Source: Bryobacterales bacterium (GTDB lineage: Bacteria; Acidobacteriota; Terriglobia; Bryobacterales; Bryobacteraceae). Taken from it: DNA of 64,000 nt. This document shows, one piece after another, positions 34,086 through 44,447 of the stretch (positions are counted from its first letter, which is position 1; each line of letters opens with the position of its first letter). The translations under genes were made by a program, and so were the position numbers. Under the pieces are notes generated by a model. It was not told where the DNA came from and did not search any database. It saw only the letters and a program-made list of their open reading frames with translations. The stretch spans positions 1 to 64,000 of the forward strand of contig CANFEY010000009.1 of the NCBI GenBank assembly GCA_947446025.1. The letters run 5' to 3'.

Positions 34086-36591
34086 GACGCTAGACCTGCA
34101 AACTCGAAGTGTAAGTACGGAAGACAGGCCCCCGGCTGGAAACAACCGGGGGCTTCTTGCTGCCCGCGCGCAACAGCTGACGTGGTTGGAGGCGAAGTCG
34201 CGCGCCTTGCTGGATGCATCACTCGACGCGGTGGTGATGGTGGACGGGGAAGGCAAGATCCAGGAGTTCAACGCCGCCGCTGAGTGGCTGTTTGGGTATG
34301 GCTCCCACGAGGTGGGGGGCCGCTCTTGGGAAGGGACGCTGCTGCCGATTCACTCGGAGTTCCGGAGCTTAGGCAAGCGGCGCGGGGAGACCACGGCTCT
34401 GCGGGCGGATGGGGAGGAGTTCCCGGTTGAGTTGAGCGTGTATCCCGTGGATCACCAGCGCACGCCCGCTTACGTGTGCGTCTTCCGGGATCAGACGGCC
34501 GCGCGCCGCGGCGAAGCGCTCCGTCTGATGCAGCACCGCATCATCCGGATTCTGGCGGAGGCACCGGACCTGGCCGTAGCGATGCCGCAAATTCTGGACA
34601 CACTCTGCGAGGCTTTCGAGGCCGGCTTGGGCAACCTTTGGCTACCGGATGGAGCCGGCGGGCTGGTGCTGGCATATTCCTGGGGCGTGGAGGGCGCGTG
34701 GCCCCAATCCTTGGGCGTGGCCGAAGACATCCCCGGTCGGGTGTGGGAAACCGGCGAGCCGCTGTGGCTGCGGACCCCGGCCCCGTTCAAGAACCTGGCT
34801 CGCCGCCAGCAGCTGTCCACTGCCGGATTCCGGGGGGCGGCCGCGTTCCCCATCTCCTATCATGGCGTGGTGACAGGAGTGGTGGAGTTCTTCACGGCGG
34901 AGTCGCTGCCAAAGCAGGAGCCCCGAGTGAAAGACAAGTTTCAATCGCTGGGCCTGGAGATCGGGCAGTTCATCGCGTGCAAGCAGGCCGAAGGCAATCT
35001 GCTGCGCGCCCAGCGGGCGGCGGAAGCGGCGAATCTTGCCAAGAGCACCTTCCTGGCCGCCATGAGCCACGAAATCCGCACTCCCATGAACGGGATCCTG
35101 GGCATGACCGACTTGGTGCTTGACACCACGCTCACGCCGGAACAGCGTGACTGCCTGAATCTGGCGAAGTCTTCGGCCGAAAGCCTGCTGACGGTCATTG
35201 ATGACATCCTCGATTTTTCAGCCATCGAGGCGGGCAAGATGGAAGTGGATGAAATTCCCTTTGACTTGGCCGCGAGCTTGAGTGCCACGCTGACGGCGCA
35301 GAAATTCCGGGCGCAGCAGAAGGACCTGGAACTGATCTGCGAGGTAAGCCCGGAGATTCCCCGCACGCTCATGGGAGACCCCGGCCGCATCCGGCAGATT
35401 TGCGTGAATCTGGTGGGCAACGCCATCAAGTTCACCGGGCGCGGACAGGTGGTGGTCCGCGTCGAGCCTGTGAACGTGACGGTGGATTCCGCGGCCATCC
35501 AGTTCAGCGTGCGCGATACCGGCATCGGGATCCCGCAGAAGAAGCAGCGCCAGATCTTCCGTGCGTTCTCGCAAGTCGACGATTCGAACACGCGCAAATA
35601 CGGCGGCACTGGACTGGGGTTGGCCATTTGCCACAAGCTTGTCTCGATGATGGGCGGAGAGCTGGGCTTGGAGAGCGAACCGGGGAAGGGCAGCACCTTC
35701 ACCTTCACCCTGCCACTGCGGATTCCCCGTGAGCTGCCGCAACCTCTAGCGCCGCTGCCTATCGACGAGCTGCGTGGAATCCCCGTGCTCATCGCCGACG
35801 CGAATTCCACCAGCCGGCAGTTGCTGGAACGCTCGGTGGCCAGTTGGGGGATGCAGCCTGTGGCTGTGGACAACGGCCGGGACGCATCCGAGGCGGCCCG
35901 CAATTCCCAGTTTGGCCTTGTGCTGCTGGACAGCCGCTTGGCGGATATGGATGGTTTTGCGCTAGCCGGGCAACTCCGAGGCCAGACCGGCGTGCAAACG
36001 CCCCTGATGATGCTCACCTCGGCCGGCCAACCTGGAGACGCGGCCAGGTGCCGCGCTGTCGGGATCGCCTCCTATCTAACCAGGCCGGTGCCGCAGGCCG
36101 ACCTGCTACAGGCCATATGCCGCACCTTGGGAGGGCATCCATCCGCGCCCATGATCACCCGGCACTCCATGCGCGAGGAGTCGCCGCATTGGAGCATTCT
36201 GCTGGCCGAAGACAGTTCTGTCAACCGCACCTTGGCGGTCCGGCTGCTGGAGAAGCGCGGACACAAGGTCAGTATCGCCACCCAGGGTCTCGAAGCCGTC
36301 GCCGCCTATCAATCGCAGCGCTACGACCTGATCCTCATGGACATTCAGATGCCGGAGATGGACGGCCACGAAGCTACCGCCGCCATTCGCGCGCTGGAGG
36401 TGGCTTCCGGTGCCCACACGCCCATCATCGCCCTCACCGCTCACGCCATGGCAGGGGATCGCGACCAGTGCCTGGCCCGCGGCATGGACGGCTACACCGC
36501 CAAACCCATCCGTGCAGAGGCCCTTTACCAGGAAATGGAGGAGGTGATGCGCATCAGCCGGCAATCCGGTCCGCGATCCATTGCGCCGTAA
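34084..36591 (+). CDS. Hybrid sensor histidine kinase with PAS, GAF and two receiver domains
   Basis: Up to 835 residues, soluble, no membrane helix. Domains in order: PAS (~40-140), GAF-like (~150-300), coiled coil, HisKA with His329 in [13 protein letters not shown], HATPase (N442/N446; [16 protein letters not shown]), a first receiver (~566-680) with Asp616 but Arg667 where the conserved Lys should be, and a second complete receiver (~703-825; Asp753, Lys807). The first receiver may bind rather than accept phosphate. No output domain exists, so an unlinked response regulator or HPt is expected. The GTG start at 34084 is doubtful, because a terminator hairpin lies inside the first 25 codons. 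Conserved PAS sequence begins near 34200. Confidence 0.88.
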   Translation: MTLDLQTRSVSTEDRPPAGNNRGLLAARAQQLTWLEAKSRALLDASLDAVVMVDGEGKIQEFNAAAEWLFGYGSHEVGGRSWEGTLLPIHSEFRSLGKRRGETTALRADGEEFPVELSVYPVDHQRTPAYVCVFRDQTAARRGEALRLMQHRIIRILAEAPDLAVAMPQILDTLCEAFEAGLGNLWLPDGAGGLVLAYSWGVEGAWPQSLGVAEDIPGRVWETGEPLWLRTPAPFKNLARRQQLSTAGFRGAAAFPISYHGVVTGVVEFFTAESLPKQEPRVKDKFQSLGLEIGQFIACKQAEGNLLRAQRAAEAANLAKSTFLAAMSHEIRTPMNGILGMTDLVLDTTLTPEQRDCLNLAKSSAESLLTVIDDILDFSAIEAGKMEVDEIPFDLAASLSATLTAQKFRAQQKDLELICEVSPEIPRTLMGDPGRIRQICVNLVGNAIKFTGRGQVVVRVEPVNVTVDSAAIQFSVRDTGIGIPQKKQRQIFRAFSQVDDSNTRKYGGTGLGLAICHKLVSMMGGELGLESEPGKGSTFTFTLPLRIPRELPQPLAPLPIDELRGIPVLIADANSTSRQLLERSVASWGMQPVAVDNGRDASEAARNSQFGLVLLDSRLADMDGFALAGQLRGQTGVQTPLMMLTSAGQPGDAARCRAVGIASYLTRPVPQADLLQAICRTLGGHPSAPMITRHSMREESPHWSILLAEDSSVNRTLAVRLLEKRGHKVSIATQGLEAVAAYQSQRYDLILMDIQMPEMDGHEATAAIRALEVASGAHTPIIALTAHAMAGDRDQCLARGMDGYTAKPIRAEALYQEMEEVMRISRQSGPRSIAP
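34128..34158 (+). terminator. Intrinsic-terminator-like hairpin at the 5' end of the kinase frame
   Basis: GCCCCCGG (34128-34135) pairs with CCGGGGGC (34146-34153) around a ten-base loop and is followed by TTCTT. It lies ~105 bases after the PQQ-dehydrogenase stop and is probably that gene's terminator. It is inside the longest open frame of the kinase, so the real kinase start is likely downstream of it. Confidence 0.6.
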
Positions 36592-37504
36592 CCGGAGTCA
36601 GCAGGATGCCGTTGCGGTAGTGCCCGTAGGCTAGCCACACGTTGGTGCCCTCGACCTGCCGTAGGACGGGGCCGTCCTCCAGCTCCGGGCCGGGCCGGAA
36701 GCCGATCCAGCGGCGCACAGGCTCTACCGCGGCCAGTTCCGGCACCACCTCCGCCGCGCGCCGGTGGATGTCGTTGCAGGCCGCGAATTCCACGCTGGTG
36801 TCGAAGCCCACATGCTCCTCGGTAGTGCCCGCGATGACCAGTCCGTCGGCGCGCTGCAGCACGTAGGTGTGGCTTTTACGCAGGAACGGACCCAGCAGGC
36901 CTTGGCGCATTTGGAATCCGATGAGGTGGCCCTTGACCGGCGTCGATTCGGGCAGCGGAAGCAGCTCGCCTTTGTGGCGGACTTGCAGGCTGGAGGACCA
37001 GGCTCCGGCGGCCACCACCACGGCCCCGTGCCGCGACGCGTCCACTCCCGTGAGCGCGCCATGTTCCACCAGCACCCCCTGCTTTTTCCCCGCCTGGCGA
37101 AGCGTCCGCAGCAGCGCCGACGGATCGATCAACGCTTCGTCGGGGTAGAAGAGGTCGGCTCCACGTTGTTCCACGCGGACTCCCGGCACGGCGGAGCCCG
37201 CATCCAGCACAAGGCATCCACATGCGCGGTATTCCACGTGGAGCCCGGTTTGCTCGCGCAATTCTTCCAGAAACGCCGGGTACATTCGCAGGCTTTCGCG
37301 GCCCAGGTCCAGCCAGCGGGAAGGCTTTGAAGCCTCTGAACCCGGTGCCAGCATTCCGGCACCCGCGCTACTCGCCTCGCCGCCGAGATTGCCCGCGTCG
37401 GCCACGGTGACGCGCGCGCCCTTCTGCGTCAGCCGCCATGCGATCGAACTTCCTATCAAACCCCCGCCGATGACTAGGACATCGGCACTCAAAGACGACA
37501 TCAT
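36554..37504 (-). CDS. FAD-dependent amino-acid/glycine oxidase, ThiO-like
   Basis: A 316-residue DAO-family flavoenzyme. The FAD-binding start [22 protein letters not shown] has the GxGxxG-type turn, [17 protein letters not shown] is the ThiO-like substrate-pocket loop, and the end [20 protein letters not shown] is characteristic of ThiO/glycine oxidases that make dehydroglycine for the thiazole ring of thiamine. No thiG or thiS is nearby, so the thiamine link is inference. It overlaps the kinase gene convergently by 38 bases. Confidence 0.85.
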   Translation of the reverse strand: MMSSLSADVLVIGGGLIGSSIAWRLTQKGARVTVADAGNLGGEASSAGAGMLAPGSEASKPSRWLDLGRESLRMYPAFLEELREQTGLHVEYRACGCLVLDAGSAVPGVRVEQRGADLFYPDEALIDPSALLRTLRQAGKKQGVLVEHGALTGVDASRHGAVVVAAGAWSSSLQVRHKGELLPLPESTPVKGHLIGFQMRQGLLGPFLRKSHTYVLQRADGLVIAGTTEEHVGFDTSVEFAACNDIHRRAAEVVPELAAVEPVRRWIGFRPGPELEDGPVLRQVEGTNVWLAYGHYRNGILLTPVTAQWIADRIAG

Positions 37505-37525
37505 TCTATGGTAGCTGGCTTGCGT

Positions 37526-39634
37526 TCAGGGCAATTCAAATACCCACACCGATCCGCCGCGTCCGGGCGGATTCTGAATCTCCGGCGTCAGCGTGGGCCA
37601 CGTCGCCGCGTGTGCGCTGCCATTGCCCACAGTGAGCGCGATGAATTGTTTGCCGTTGACCGCGAAGCTGATGGGTGCCGAACCGGGCACGTCGTTCAAA
37701 CGGATGCGCCACAACTCTTGCCCCGTCTGATCATTGTGCGCGCTGAAGAAACGGTCGATGGAGCCGCTGAAAATCAGGCCGCCCGCCGTGGCCAGAATGC
37801 CGGAGGTTTCCGGCGCGCGCTCGCGCTGCATCCATACCGTCTGTTTGGTTTCGAGGCTGGTCGCTTGGATGCGCCCGTAGTTGCCGTCGCCATCGAGGCG
37901 GGGCCGCAGGCTGGGGCGCACGCCCGTGGTGAGGAAGCCGCGTTCATTCGCGCCGACCGGAGTCAGGTCCATGCAGGATTCCACCAGCGGCGAGTACAGG
38001 ATCTTTGTGACGGGATTGTACGCCGAAGGAATCCAGCTGCGCGCGCCGCCCGCGTGCGGGCACACGATCTTGGGTTCGCCGTCGCCGGGAATCATCGCGG
38101 GATTGATGGTCTTCGCGCCCGTGGTTGGATTCACGGCGGTGATGATGTTCTGCAGGCCCATGTCGAAGGAGAAGGCGTACTTCCCCGTATCGGCCTCCAC
38201 CGCGTCGTAGAGAGCAATCTTGCCGGCGGTCACAGAAAGGGTCTTCGTCTGCCCATTCACTGGGAGCTTCACCAGCGTGCGCTCAAAGATCCAGTCGTAA
38301 TCCCACTGATCGTTGGGCACGTGCTGGAAATACCACGCGAGTTTGCCTGTATCGGGATTGAGCGCGATGGTGGAATCGGTGTACAGCGCGTCGTTGGTGA
38401 TGCCTGGCTGCGTCGACCGGATACGCAGCGGGCCCGTGTCGTAGGTGGGCGCAGCTCCGAAGTATACAAGGTTTAGGTCGGGATCATAACTTCCGGTGAC
38501 CCACACCGAGCCCCCCGTTCGCTTCTCCGTAGTGAGCCCGTTCCAGGTATTGCCGCCCGGTTCGTTGGGCAGCGGGATGGTGCGGAAGCGCCACGCTTCG
38601 TTGCCTGTCTCCGTATCCAGCGCGACGATGAAGTTGCCTCCCGGCTGCTGTCCGCCGGTGCCGAACATCACTTTGCCTTTAGCGACAAGCGGTCCACCGG
38701 TGATCTGCATGCCGCTGGCGCGCGCGCCGATGGCCTTGTCCCAAATCACGCGCCCGGTCTTCACGTCCAGCGCGATCATGTGGGTGTCCGAAGTCGCCGC
38801 GTAGAGTTTGTTGCCGAAGATCGCGATGTTTTTCTTGACGGCAGCGCGCGAGTCTTCGGGCAGCAGACGCTGGTAGTGCCACAGTAGATCGCCGGTAGCG
38901 GCATCCAGCGCCTGCACCTGGTCGCCGTAGCCTTGCACGAATAGCACGCCGTCATGCACCAGCGGAGCCGCTGTATTCGGGCCCGCAGGCAGAGACCAGC
39001 TCCACGCCACGCGCAGGTTCTTCACGTTGTCGCGCGTGATCTGCGTGAGCGGGCTGTAGCCTTGCGCATCGTAGGTGCGCCGCCAAGTCAGCCACTCGCC
39101 TGGTGCGGGATTGGCCAGCATCGCCGCGGTCACGGGCGTGACGCGGTCCAGCAGGGTGCTTGCGGGCGGAGCATTCGGAAGCGGCACACCCGGCGTGAGC
39201 CCGCCCCCTGCACCGCCGCGCCGTTCCGCCGTACCCGGCACCCGCACCAACGCGAGCGCCTCGGGTGTGGCTGCCATCTCTCGAGTGCCCGCCACCACGC
39301 CATTCGATTGCATCAGGTAGGCGGTGATCGCGGCGTAGTTCCGCGCACCCAGCGATCCCGGAGCTGCTGGCGGCATCTTTGTGGCGGCGTAAGTAAACAG
39401 CTCCGAGACGGCCTTCCCTGCCCAATTGCGAGTGAAGGGCCCGCCTCGCAGCGGAGGCGCGAATTGCCCGTCATCCAGGTACTTGCCGTGGCACCCGGCG
39501 CAATCCCGGTCGTAGGCCGTCTTGCCCTCAACCGCCTGTGCGGCCGTGAACTCCACAATCGTTGTGGACGGGGCCAGTGCCTGCGAATACATCGCGCATG
39601 CCGTCACCAGCGTCAGACAAACGGAGCGTTTCAT
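37526..39634 (-). CDS. PQQ-dependent dehydrogenase with N-terminal cytochrome c domain
   Basis: A 702-residue exported quinohaemoprotein. After a signal peptide (MKRSVCLTLVTACAMYSQA) comes a short cytochrome c domain with haem site C45-C48-H49 (CAGCH) and a Met ligand probably in ATKMPPAAPG, then a Gly/Pro linker and the eight-bladed PQQ propeller (DQVQALDAATGDLLWHYQ; DTHMIALDVKTGRVIWDKAI). Putting the haem ahead of the propeller is the reverse of classic quinohaemoprotein alcohol dehydrogenases. There is no adjacent-cysteine pair. The start at the ATG at 39634 is supported by GAGGTGA eight bases upstream. Confidence 0.9.
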   Translation of the reverse strand: MKRSVCLTLVTACAMYSQALAPSTTIVEFTAAQAVEGKTAYDRDCAGCHGKYLDDGQFAPPLRGGPFTRNWAGKAVSELFTYAATKMPPAAPGSLGARNYAAITAYLMQSNGVVAGTREMAATPEALALVRVPGTAERRGGAGGGLTPGVPLPNAPPASTLLDRVTPVTAAMLANPAPGEWLTWRRTYDAQGYSPLTQITRDNVKNLRVAWSWSLPAGPNTAAPLVHDGVLFVQGYGDQVQALDAATGDLLWHYQRLLPEDSRAAVKKNIAIFGNKLYAATSDTHMIALDVKTGRVIWDKAIGARASGMQITGGPLVAKGKVMFGTGGQQPGGNFIVALDTETGNEAWRFRTIPLPNEPGGNTWNGLTTEKRTGGSVWVTGSYDPDLNLVYFGAAPTYDTGPLRIRSTQPGITNDALYTDSTIALNPDTGKLAWYFQHVPNDQWDYDWIFERTLVKLPVNGQTKTLSVTAGKIALYDAVEADTGKYAFSFDMGLQNIITAVNPTTGAKTINPAMIPGDGEPKIVCPHAGGARSWIPSAYNPVTKILYSPLVESCMDLTPVGANERGFLTTGVRPSLRPRLDGDGNYGRIQATSLETKQTVWMQRERAPETSGILATAGGLIFSGSIDRFFSAHNDQTGQELWRIRLNDVPGSAPISFAVNGKQFIALTVGNGSAHAATWPTLTPEIQNPPGRGGSVWVFELP

Positions 39635-39680
39635 ATGCGTCACCTCTGCTCCGCATATTCTAACGTGAATTGAGTGGACC

Positions 39681-41042
39681 TTATTTTTTCTCCGGCATGA
39701 ACCCGGCGCGGGCCATGAAGCCCGTGTCGATGTTGCCGGAGATAAAGTCGGGGTGGTCGAGGATGCGCAAGTGAAGCGGGATCGAAGTGTGGATTCCCTC
39801 CACGACGAACATCGAAAGCGCCCGCTTCATGCGCGCGATAGCTTCGGTCCGGTCGGTTCCATGCACAATCAGCTTGGCCACCAGCGAATCGTAGTAGGGA
39901 GGAATGACTCCGCCCTGATAGGCCGCGGTGTCCACGCGGACGCCTGCGCCGCCGGGAAGATTGAGGCCAGTGATGGTGCCGGGAGAGGGCGTGAAGGTAT
40001 CGGGATGTTCGGCGTTGATGCGGCACTCAATGGCGTGGCCGCGCAGCTTGAAGCCCTTGCGGGTGGGCAGGATCTGATCGAGCGTCTGGCCGTCGGCGAT
40101 GCGGATTTGCGCTTTCACCAGGTCCACGCCGGTGACGAATTCGGTGACGGGGTGCTCCACTTGGATGCGCGCGTTGACTTCGATGAAGTGCAGGTTGCCG
40201 TCGGCACCCATGAGGAACTCCACCGTGCCTGCGTTGCTGTAGCCGATCTTGCTCAGCGCCGCCTTGAGGTTAGCCGAGATGCGCTCACGCAGCTCCTGGT
40301 TGACGGCGACAGAGGGAGATTCTTCAATCAGCTTCTGATGCCGCCGCTGGATGGAGCATTCGCGCTCGCCCAGCACTTCGACGTTGCCGTGTTCGTCGGC
40401 AAGAATTTGGAATTCGATGTGGCGCGGATTTTCGACCAGCTTCTCCATGTAGAGATCGCCGCAGGAAAACGCTGCCGCCGCTTCATTCTGGGCTTGCGCC
40501 ATCAGTGCGGGCAACTCTTCGGCGGATCGAACCACGCGCATGCCGCGCCCGCCCCCGCCGGCCGAGGCCTTGATCATCACTGGGTAGCCGATTTGCTCAC
40601 CTAGCTCCAGCGCCTCTTCGGGGCTCTGCAGGATGCCCTCGGACCCAGGCAGAATTGGCACGCCGCCTTCTTTCATGGCGGTGCGCGCGAGCTGCTTCTG
40701 GCCCATCTTGCGGATGATTTCCGGCTTGGGGCCGATGAACTTCAGTCCGCTGGTTTCGCACACTTCGGCGAAGTCGGCGTTTTCAGAGAGGAAGCCGTAG
40801 CCGGGATGGATCGCCTGGGCGTTGGTGATCTCGGCGGCACTGATGACGGCGGCGACGTCCAGGTAACTGCGCGCGCTTTTCGCTGGGCCGATGCAGATGG
40901 CTTCGTCGGCGAAGCGCGTGTGCAGGCTGTGGCGGTCGGCTTCGGAATACACGGCCGCGGTGCGGATGCCCAGTTCTTTGCAGGCGCAGATGACGCGCAG
41001 GGCGATTTCGCCGCGGTTGGCGATGAGAATTTTCTCGAACAT
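39681..41042 (-). CDS. accC: Acetyl-CoA carboxylase, biotin carboxylase subunit
   Basis: Biotin carboxylase, 453 residues, carboxylates biotin on BCCP with ATP and bicarbonate. The start [18 protein letters not shown], the glycine-rich ATP loop [13 protein letters not shown], and [21 protein letters not shown] with [15 protein letters not shown] are the ATP-grasp signatures of AccC. It lies two bases after accB, the common accB-accC operon. The carboxyltransferase genes accA/accD are elsewhere. Confidence 0.97.
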   Translation of the reverse strand: MFEKILIANRGEIALRVICACKELGIRTAAVYSEADRHSLHTRFADEAICIGPAKSARSYLDVAAVISAAEITNAQAIHPGYGFLSENADFAEVCETSGLKFIGPKPEIIRKMGQKQLARTAMKEGGVPILPGSEGILQSPEEALELGEQIGYPVMIKASAGGGGRGMRVVRSAEELPALMAQAQNEAAAAFSCGDLYMEKLVENPRHIEFQILADEHGNVEVLGERECSIQRRHQKLIEESPSVAVNQELRERISANLKAALSKIGYSNAGTVEFLMGADGNLHFIEVNARIQVEHPVTEFVTGVDLVKAQIRIADGQTLDQILPTRKGFKLRGHAIECRINAEHPDTFTPSPGTITGLNLPGGAGVRVDTAAYQGGVIPPYYDSLVAKLIVHGTDRTEAIARMKRALSMFVVEGIHTSIPLHLRILDHPDFISGNIDTGFMARAGFMPEKK

Positions 41043-41044
41043 CG

Positions 41045-41485
41045 TTAGCGAGGCTTCACGGAGAAGAGGGCTTCCCCGTACTCCACCGGACGGCCGTTTT
41101 CGACAAGCTTGGCGACCACGGTTCCCGCCGCCTCGGCTTCAATCTCGTTCATCAGCTTCATCGATTCGATGATGCACAGCACTTGGCCGGCTTCCACACT
41201 GTCGCCCACTTTGACAAAAGCCGGCGCGTCGGGCGAGGGGGCGTCGTAGTAGGTCCCCACGATGGGCGATTTGACGGTGGTGGTATTGTCGGCCACCGCT
41301 GGGGCCGGAGCCGGAGCTGCAATGGGTGCCGCCATCGGCGCAGGGGCCGAAGCCGGGACAACATGAGTCAGCTGCGTCCCCGCGCGCACCAGGCGCACAC
41401 GGTTTTCGCCGCGTTGGACCTCCAGTTCGGCCACATCGGTTGTGCTGAACAGGTCCAGCAGTTCTTTGATTTCTTTAATCGTCAT
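41045..41485 (-). CDS. accB: Acetyl-CoA carboxylase, biotin carboxyl carrier protein
   Basis: BCCP, 146 residues. The N-terminal [20 protein letters not shown] is typical, followed by an Ala/Pro linker (residues ~45-75, many PAPAPA-type repeats) and the biotinyl domain (~75-146) with the biotin lysine in [11 protein letters not shown]. The residue before Met-Lys is Ser, where Ala is most common, but ESMKLMN variants are known. It begins directly after the pepP-like gene ends (41486) with an ATG. Confidence 0.96.
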   Translation of the reverse strand: MTIKEIKELLDLFSTTDVAELEVQRGENRVRLVRAGTQLTHVVPASAPAPMAAPIAAPAPAPAVADNTTTVKSPIVGTYYDAPSPDAPAFVKVGDSVEAGQVLCIIESMKLMNEIEAEAAGTVVAKLVENGRPVEYGEALFSVKPR

Positions 41486-42562
41486 CTAAATCTCAATCAG
41501 TTGCTTTGACGTGGGCGTGAGAATCTCACAGCCTGTCTCTGTCACCAGCACCGTATCTTCAATCCGCACGCCGCCGAAGCCTTCGATGTAGGCTCCCGGC
41601 TCGATGGTGATCACCATGCCGGCGCGCAGCTTGGTTTTTTCCTTCTTCGCGATGCGCGGTCCCTCGTGGATTTCCAGACCCAGCCCGTGGCCGGTGGAGT
41701 GCACGAACGCCTTGTCCAACTCATGCCGTTTTAGCACCTCGCGGGCTGCGGCGTCTACCCTGCTAACCGGCACACCCGGCTTAACTGCCGCGATTCCGGC
41801 AAGTTGCGCGGCCAATACAGCCTTGTAGAGTGCGATGGTCCGTTTGCTGGGCGCGCCCAGGTGGGCCATGCGCGTCATATCCGAGGTGTAGCCGTCGAGG
41901 GTCGCGCCCATGTCGATGAGCAGCAATTCACCAGCTTCGATTTTCTTGGACGTGGGGTGCGCGTGGGGCAGGGCCGTGCGTGCGCCTGAGGCCACGATGG
42001 TCTCGAAGGCAGGCTTCTCCGCGCCCAGCATGCGCATTTGGAAGTCGAGTTCGGCCGCGACATCCATTTCGCGGACACCGGGCTTGACGCGGCTCAGGGT
42101 CTTGCGGAAAGCCTCGGAGTTCGCGCTCACCGCAGCCCGGATGCGGGCGATTTCCGCCGGTGACTTCACGGCGCGCAGGTTTTCGACTACGCCGGATACC
42201 GGGACCAACTTGATTCCGGTGCCCAGCTTGGTTTTCAGCTTCTCGAACGGCTCCACCTGCATCCAGGAGGGTTCGAAGCCAATCCGCTTCAGGTGCTTGC
42301 GCTTCACGACGGCGGCTGCTTCTTCGAACAAGCCCTTCCTGCAGATGTGGACCTTGCAGTCGATATTGGCCTGCGCGTCGGTGGCGTAGCGGGGGTCGGT
42401 AAAGAAGTAACTCTCGAGGGGCGTGATCAGGACCAGGCCATTGGAGCCGGTGTAACCGGTCAAGTACCGGACGCTAGCCGGCGAACTGACCAGCAAGGCC
42501 TCGGCCTTATGAGACGCCAAAGCGGACGCGACGCTTTGGCGGCGTTGTGGAAATTCGGACAA
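41486..42562 (-). CDS. Xaa-Pro aminopeptidase family (M24B)
   Basis: A 358-residue M24B peptidase, annotated PepP/PepQ-like, cleaving X-Pro dipeptides or N-terminal X-Pro bonds. The metal-binding C-terminal domain shows LLIDMGATLDGYTSDMTRM (two Asp), HSTGHGLGLEIHEGPRI (His), TIEPGAYI (Glu) and RIEDTVLV (Glu). The N-terminal domain is creatinase-like with YLTGYTGSNGLVLI. The start is TTG at 42562 with no strong ribosome-binding site. It sits directly upstream of accB, an arrangement also seen in Firmicutes (pepP/yqhT-efp-accB). Confidence 0.93.
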   Translation of the reverse strand: MSEFPQRRQSVASALASHKAEALLVSSPASVRYLTGYTGSNGLVLITPLESYFFTDPRYATDAQANIDCKVHICRKGLFEEAAAVVKRKHLKRIGFEPSWMQVEPFEKLKTKLGTGIKLVPVSGVVENLRAVKSPAEIARIRAAVSANSEAFRKTLSRVKPGVREMDVAAELDFQMRMLGAEKPAFETIVASGARTALPHAHPTSKKIEAGELLLIDMGATLDGYTSDMTRMAHLGAPSKRTIALYKAVLAAQLAGIAAVKPGVPVSRVDAAAREVLKRHELDKAFVHSTGHGLGLEIHEGPRIAKKEKTKLRAGMVITIEPGAYIEGFGGVRIEDTVLVTETGCEILTPTSKQLIEI

Positions 42563-42581
42563 GCTACCAGTTTAGCAGGAG

Positions 42582-43058
42582 TTAGCGTTTGAACGTGTAG
42601 CCGATGGCGACGCCCACGCGGGCATGCAGTTCGGTGCCGAGCCGGAATTCGGGGGCGACAAGCCAGTGGTCGTTGGCTCGGACCTTCACTCCAGCTCCAA
42701 TTTGGAAGAAGCCTTCGCTGTAGGTGAATGTGGGGCGGAACTGACCGAAGCTGCTGCGCAGCCAGCCGATGCCGCCGGTGATGTAGGGCATGACGCGTCC
42801 GCTGGTGCGGAAATCCCAGTTCAGGTTGGGTACCAGGAGGATGTCGCTATGCCGGGCCGAGCCGCGCATGTATTGGAACTCCGGCTCGACGCTGAAGCGC
42901 GGGGTCACGTAAAAGCGGACCGACCCGCCGATGTGCGCATGGTTGTCCTCGTCCTCGAAACCCGCGTAACCGGCGGAGCCTTTCGCCTCCACCGTGCGTG
43001 CGGTTTCTGCCATCGCCGAAGCGCTTAGCAACAGAAGCAAGAGAGTCGTGTATTTCAT
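42582..43058 (-). CDS. Outer-membrane beta-barrel protein
   Basis: A 158-residue exported protein with a signal peptide (MKYTTLLLLLLSASAMAE). Alternating hydrophobic/polar strands (GGSVRFYVTPRFSVEPEFQY; FFQIGAGVKVRANDHWLV; RVGVAIGYTFKR) and a C-terminal strand ending in an aromatic-x-basic pattern indicate an eight-stranded OmpX/OmpA-like barrel. The function is unknown. It lies 19 bases from the pepP-like gene on the same strand, so it may be transcribed first in that operon. An upstream in-frame start would lack a signal peptide, so I use the ATG at 43058. Confidence 0.78.
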   Translation of the reverse strand: MKYTTLLLLLLSASAMAETARTVEAKGSAGYAGFEDEDNHAHIGGSVRFYVTPRFSVEPEFQYMRGSARHSDILLVPNLNWDFRTSGRVMPYITGGIGWLRSSFGQFRPTFTYSEGFFQIGAGVKVRANDHWLVAPEFRLGTELHARVGVAIGYTFKR

Positions 43059-43078
43059 GCCGAATATAAGGACTTTAG

Positions 43079-43501
43079 TTACTTTTGTTCCCGGGCCTTC
43101 TTGCGCTCCGCCGTGGTGGTGTAGCCTCGGTCGCGGTCGATGTCCTGGACCCACACCGTTGCCGACGCGACCACTGCGGCTATCGAGGGATAGTTGGCCA
43201 GGAAAGCATCGATCTCATTGCCGAGCTTCACGGCGGCTCCGCTGCGGACCTCGGCGGTGCGGCCTGGAGTATCGTTGCCCGCGGCGAGCGTCACGTGGAT
43301 GAAGCGCTTGTTTGGATCGCCCGCGACGTGCGCGTAGTGCGCCGGGATGATGGCGTGCTTGAGGTTGATCTTGTTGATCAGCGGCACCGGCGGGTCCCCC
43401 ATGCGCATTGCGGCGACGGTTTCCACCAAATGGTCCAGCAGCTTGTGAGCCCACTCTTCGCGGGCCCATTCTTCGGGCAATTCCAATCGCAGATGCGGCA
43501 T
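43079..43501 (-). CDS. 5-carboxymethyl-2-hydroxymuconate isomerase-like tautomerase
   Basis: A 140-residue protein opening MPHLRLELPEEW, which places the catalytic Pro1 of the tautomerase/CHMI superfamily after Met removal. The middle KRFIHVTLAAGNDTPGRTAE resembles the CHMI block (FVHV then a GR). CHMI isomerises a ring-cleavage product in homoprotocatechuate breakdown, but the low general similarity leaves the substrate open. It starts in a TAATG overlap with the amidohydrolase gene, suggesting the two act on related compounds. Confidence 0.68.
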   Translation of the reverse strand: MPHLRLELPEEWAREEWAHKLLDHLVETVAAMRMGDPPVPLINKINLKHAIIPAHYAHVAGDPNKRFIHVTLAAGNDTPGRTAEVRSGAAVKLGNEIDAFLANYPSIAAVVASATVWVQDIDRDRGYTTTAERKKAREQK

Positions 43502-44427
43502 TACTTGAAATGATACAGCTTGCGGGGGTTCTCGACCAAGATGCGCTTGAGGATCGCGGGGTCTTTGTGCGCCGACGGCCAGATCCAGTGGTTCGCGATG
43601 TCGCCGTCGTTGGGCATTTTGTTGGGCGGATTGCCGCGGCCAGTGACGATCACCGTATTCATGTTGGGGCGCGGGCGGTCCGTGCCGCTCAGGATGTTGC
43701 CGGGGAACGCCGCGATCAGCGCATGCGCGAAGGGCAGCACGATGCCCCAGTCTTCCGGGCGTGCTGAGCGGGTGTAGCGGTCGGGCGAAGTGACCTTCCA
43801 GAAGATGTCGTTGCGGGTCGCGCCTAGGGCGAGCAGCTTTTGGAAGTAATCGTTCTTTTCGACCGGCACGTTCACGTCGGGCCGGCCCATGTGGTCGATG
43901 ATCACCGGGGTGGGGAGCGACTTGATGAGCGGCTCCATGATGTCGAAGTTCTGCGGCAGGAAGTAAAGGTCCGTGTGCCAGCCCAGCGGCGCGATTTTCG
44001 CGGCCACGCGCTGGATGACTTCGGGAGGCGTCGTTTCGCTGGCGATGTGCGGGAGGAACGCGAAGCGCACGCCCCGGATGCCGGCTTCGTGCATGCGCTT
44101 GAGTTCGTCGGCGGAGATGTCTTCAGTCACGCTAGCGACGCCCGCTGCGCGGCCCTCCATGTGTTCACACGCGTCGACGACGACCCGGTTGTCGGTACCG
44201 TGGCAGGTTGCTTGCACCACTACGTAGCCGTAGAAGCCGAGCCTGTCACAAAGGATGCTCTTTTGCTCCTGCCAGCTTGCGGGGAAAGGTTGGTATTGGG
44301 CTTTCGGCGACAGCGGGAATTGGTCGAAGGGTCCGATGACGTGCATGTGCGCGTCGATGGCGCCTGCGGGCATGGCGAATTCGAGGGGGTGGGGGTTGTG
44401 GTCTTGTTCGACGTAAGGCTCGGGCAT
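43501..44427 (-). CDS. Amidohydrolase family 2 (2-pyrone-4,6-dicarboxylate hydrolase-like)
   Basis: A 308-residue TIM-barrel metal hydrolase. GAIDAHMHVIGPFDQFPLS is the HxH metal motif; YGYVVVQATCHGTDNRVVVD, PVIIDHMGRPD (His) and ILSGTDRPRPN (final Asp) complete the amidohydrolase_2 site. It resembles LigI and related lactonases of aromatic acid degradation, and the adjacent CHMI-like gene supports a ring-cleavage context, though this is inference. I start at the ATG at 44427 because the sequence upstream is not conserved. It is transcribed away from moaA's 3' end on the same strand with a 20-base gap. Confidence 0.82.
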   Translation of the reverse strand: MPEPYVEQDHNPHPLEFAMPAGAIDAHMHVIGPFDQFPLSPKAQYQPFPASWQEQKSILCDRLGFYGYVVVQATCHGTDNRVVVDACEHMEGRAAGVASVTEDISADELKRMHEAGIRGVRFAFLPHIASETTPPEVIQRVAAKIAPLGWHTDLYFLPQNFDIMEPLIKSLPTPVIIDHMGRPDVNVPVEKNDYFQKLLALGATRNDIFWKVTSPDRYTRSARPEDWGIVLPFAHALIAAFPGNILSGTDRPRPNMNTVIVTGRGNPPNKMPNDGDIANHWIWPSAHKDPAILKRILVENPRKLYHFK

Positions 44428-44447
44428 GAACTCACAGGATAGCAACG

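Noticed and set aside
34023-34160. Cyclic-di-GMP (GEMM) or other known riboswitch before the kinase
   Set aside because: The conserved GEMM core (GGNCAAANC-like and GGGACGCAAAGC-like parts) is absent, so I report only an unnamed hairpin.
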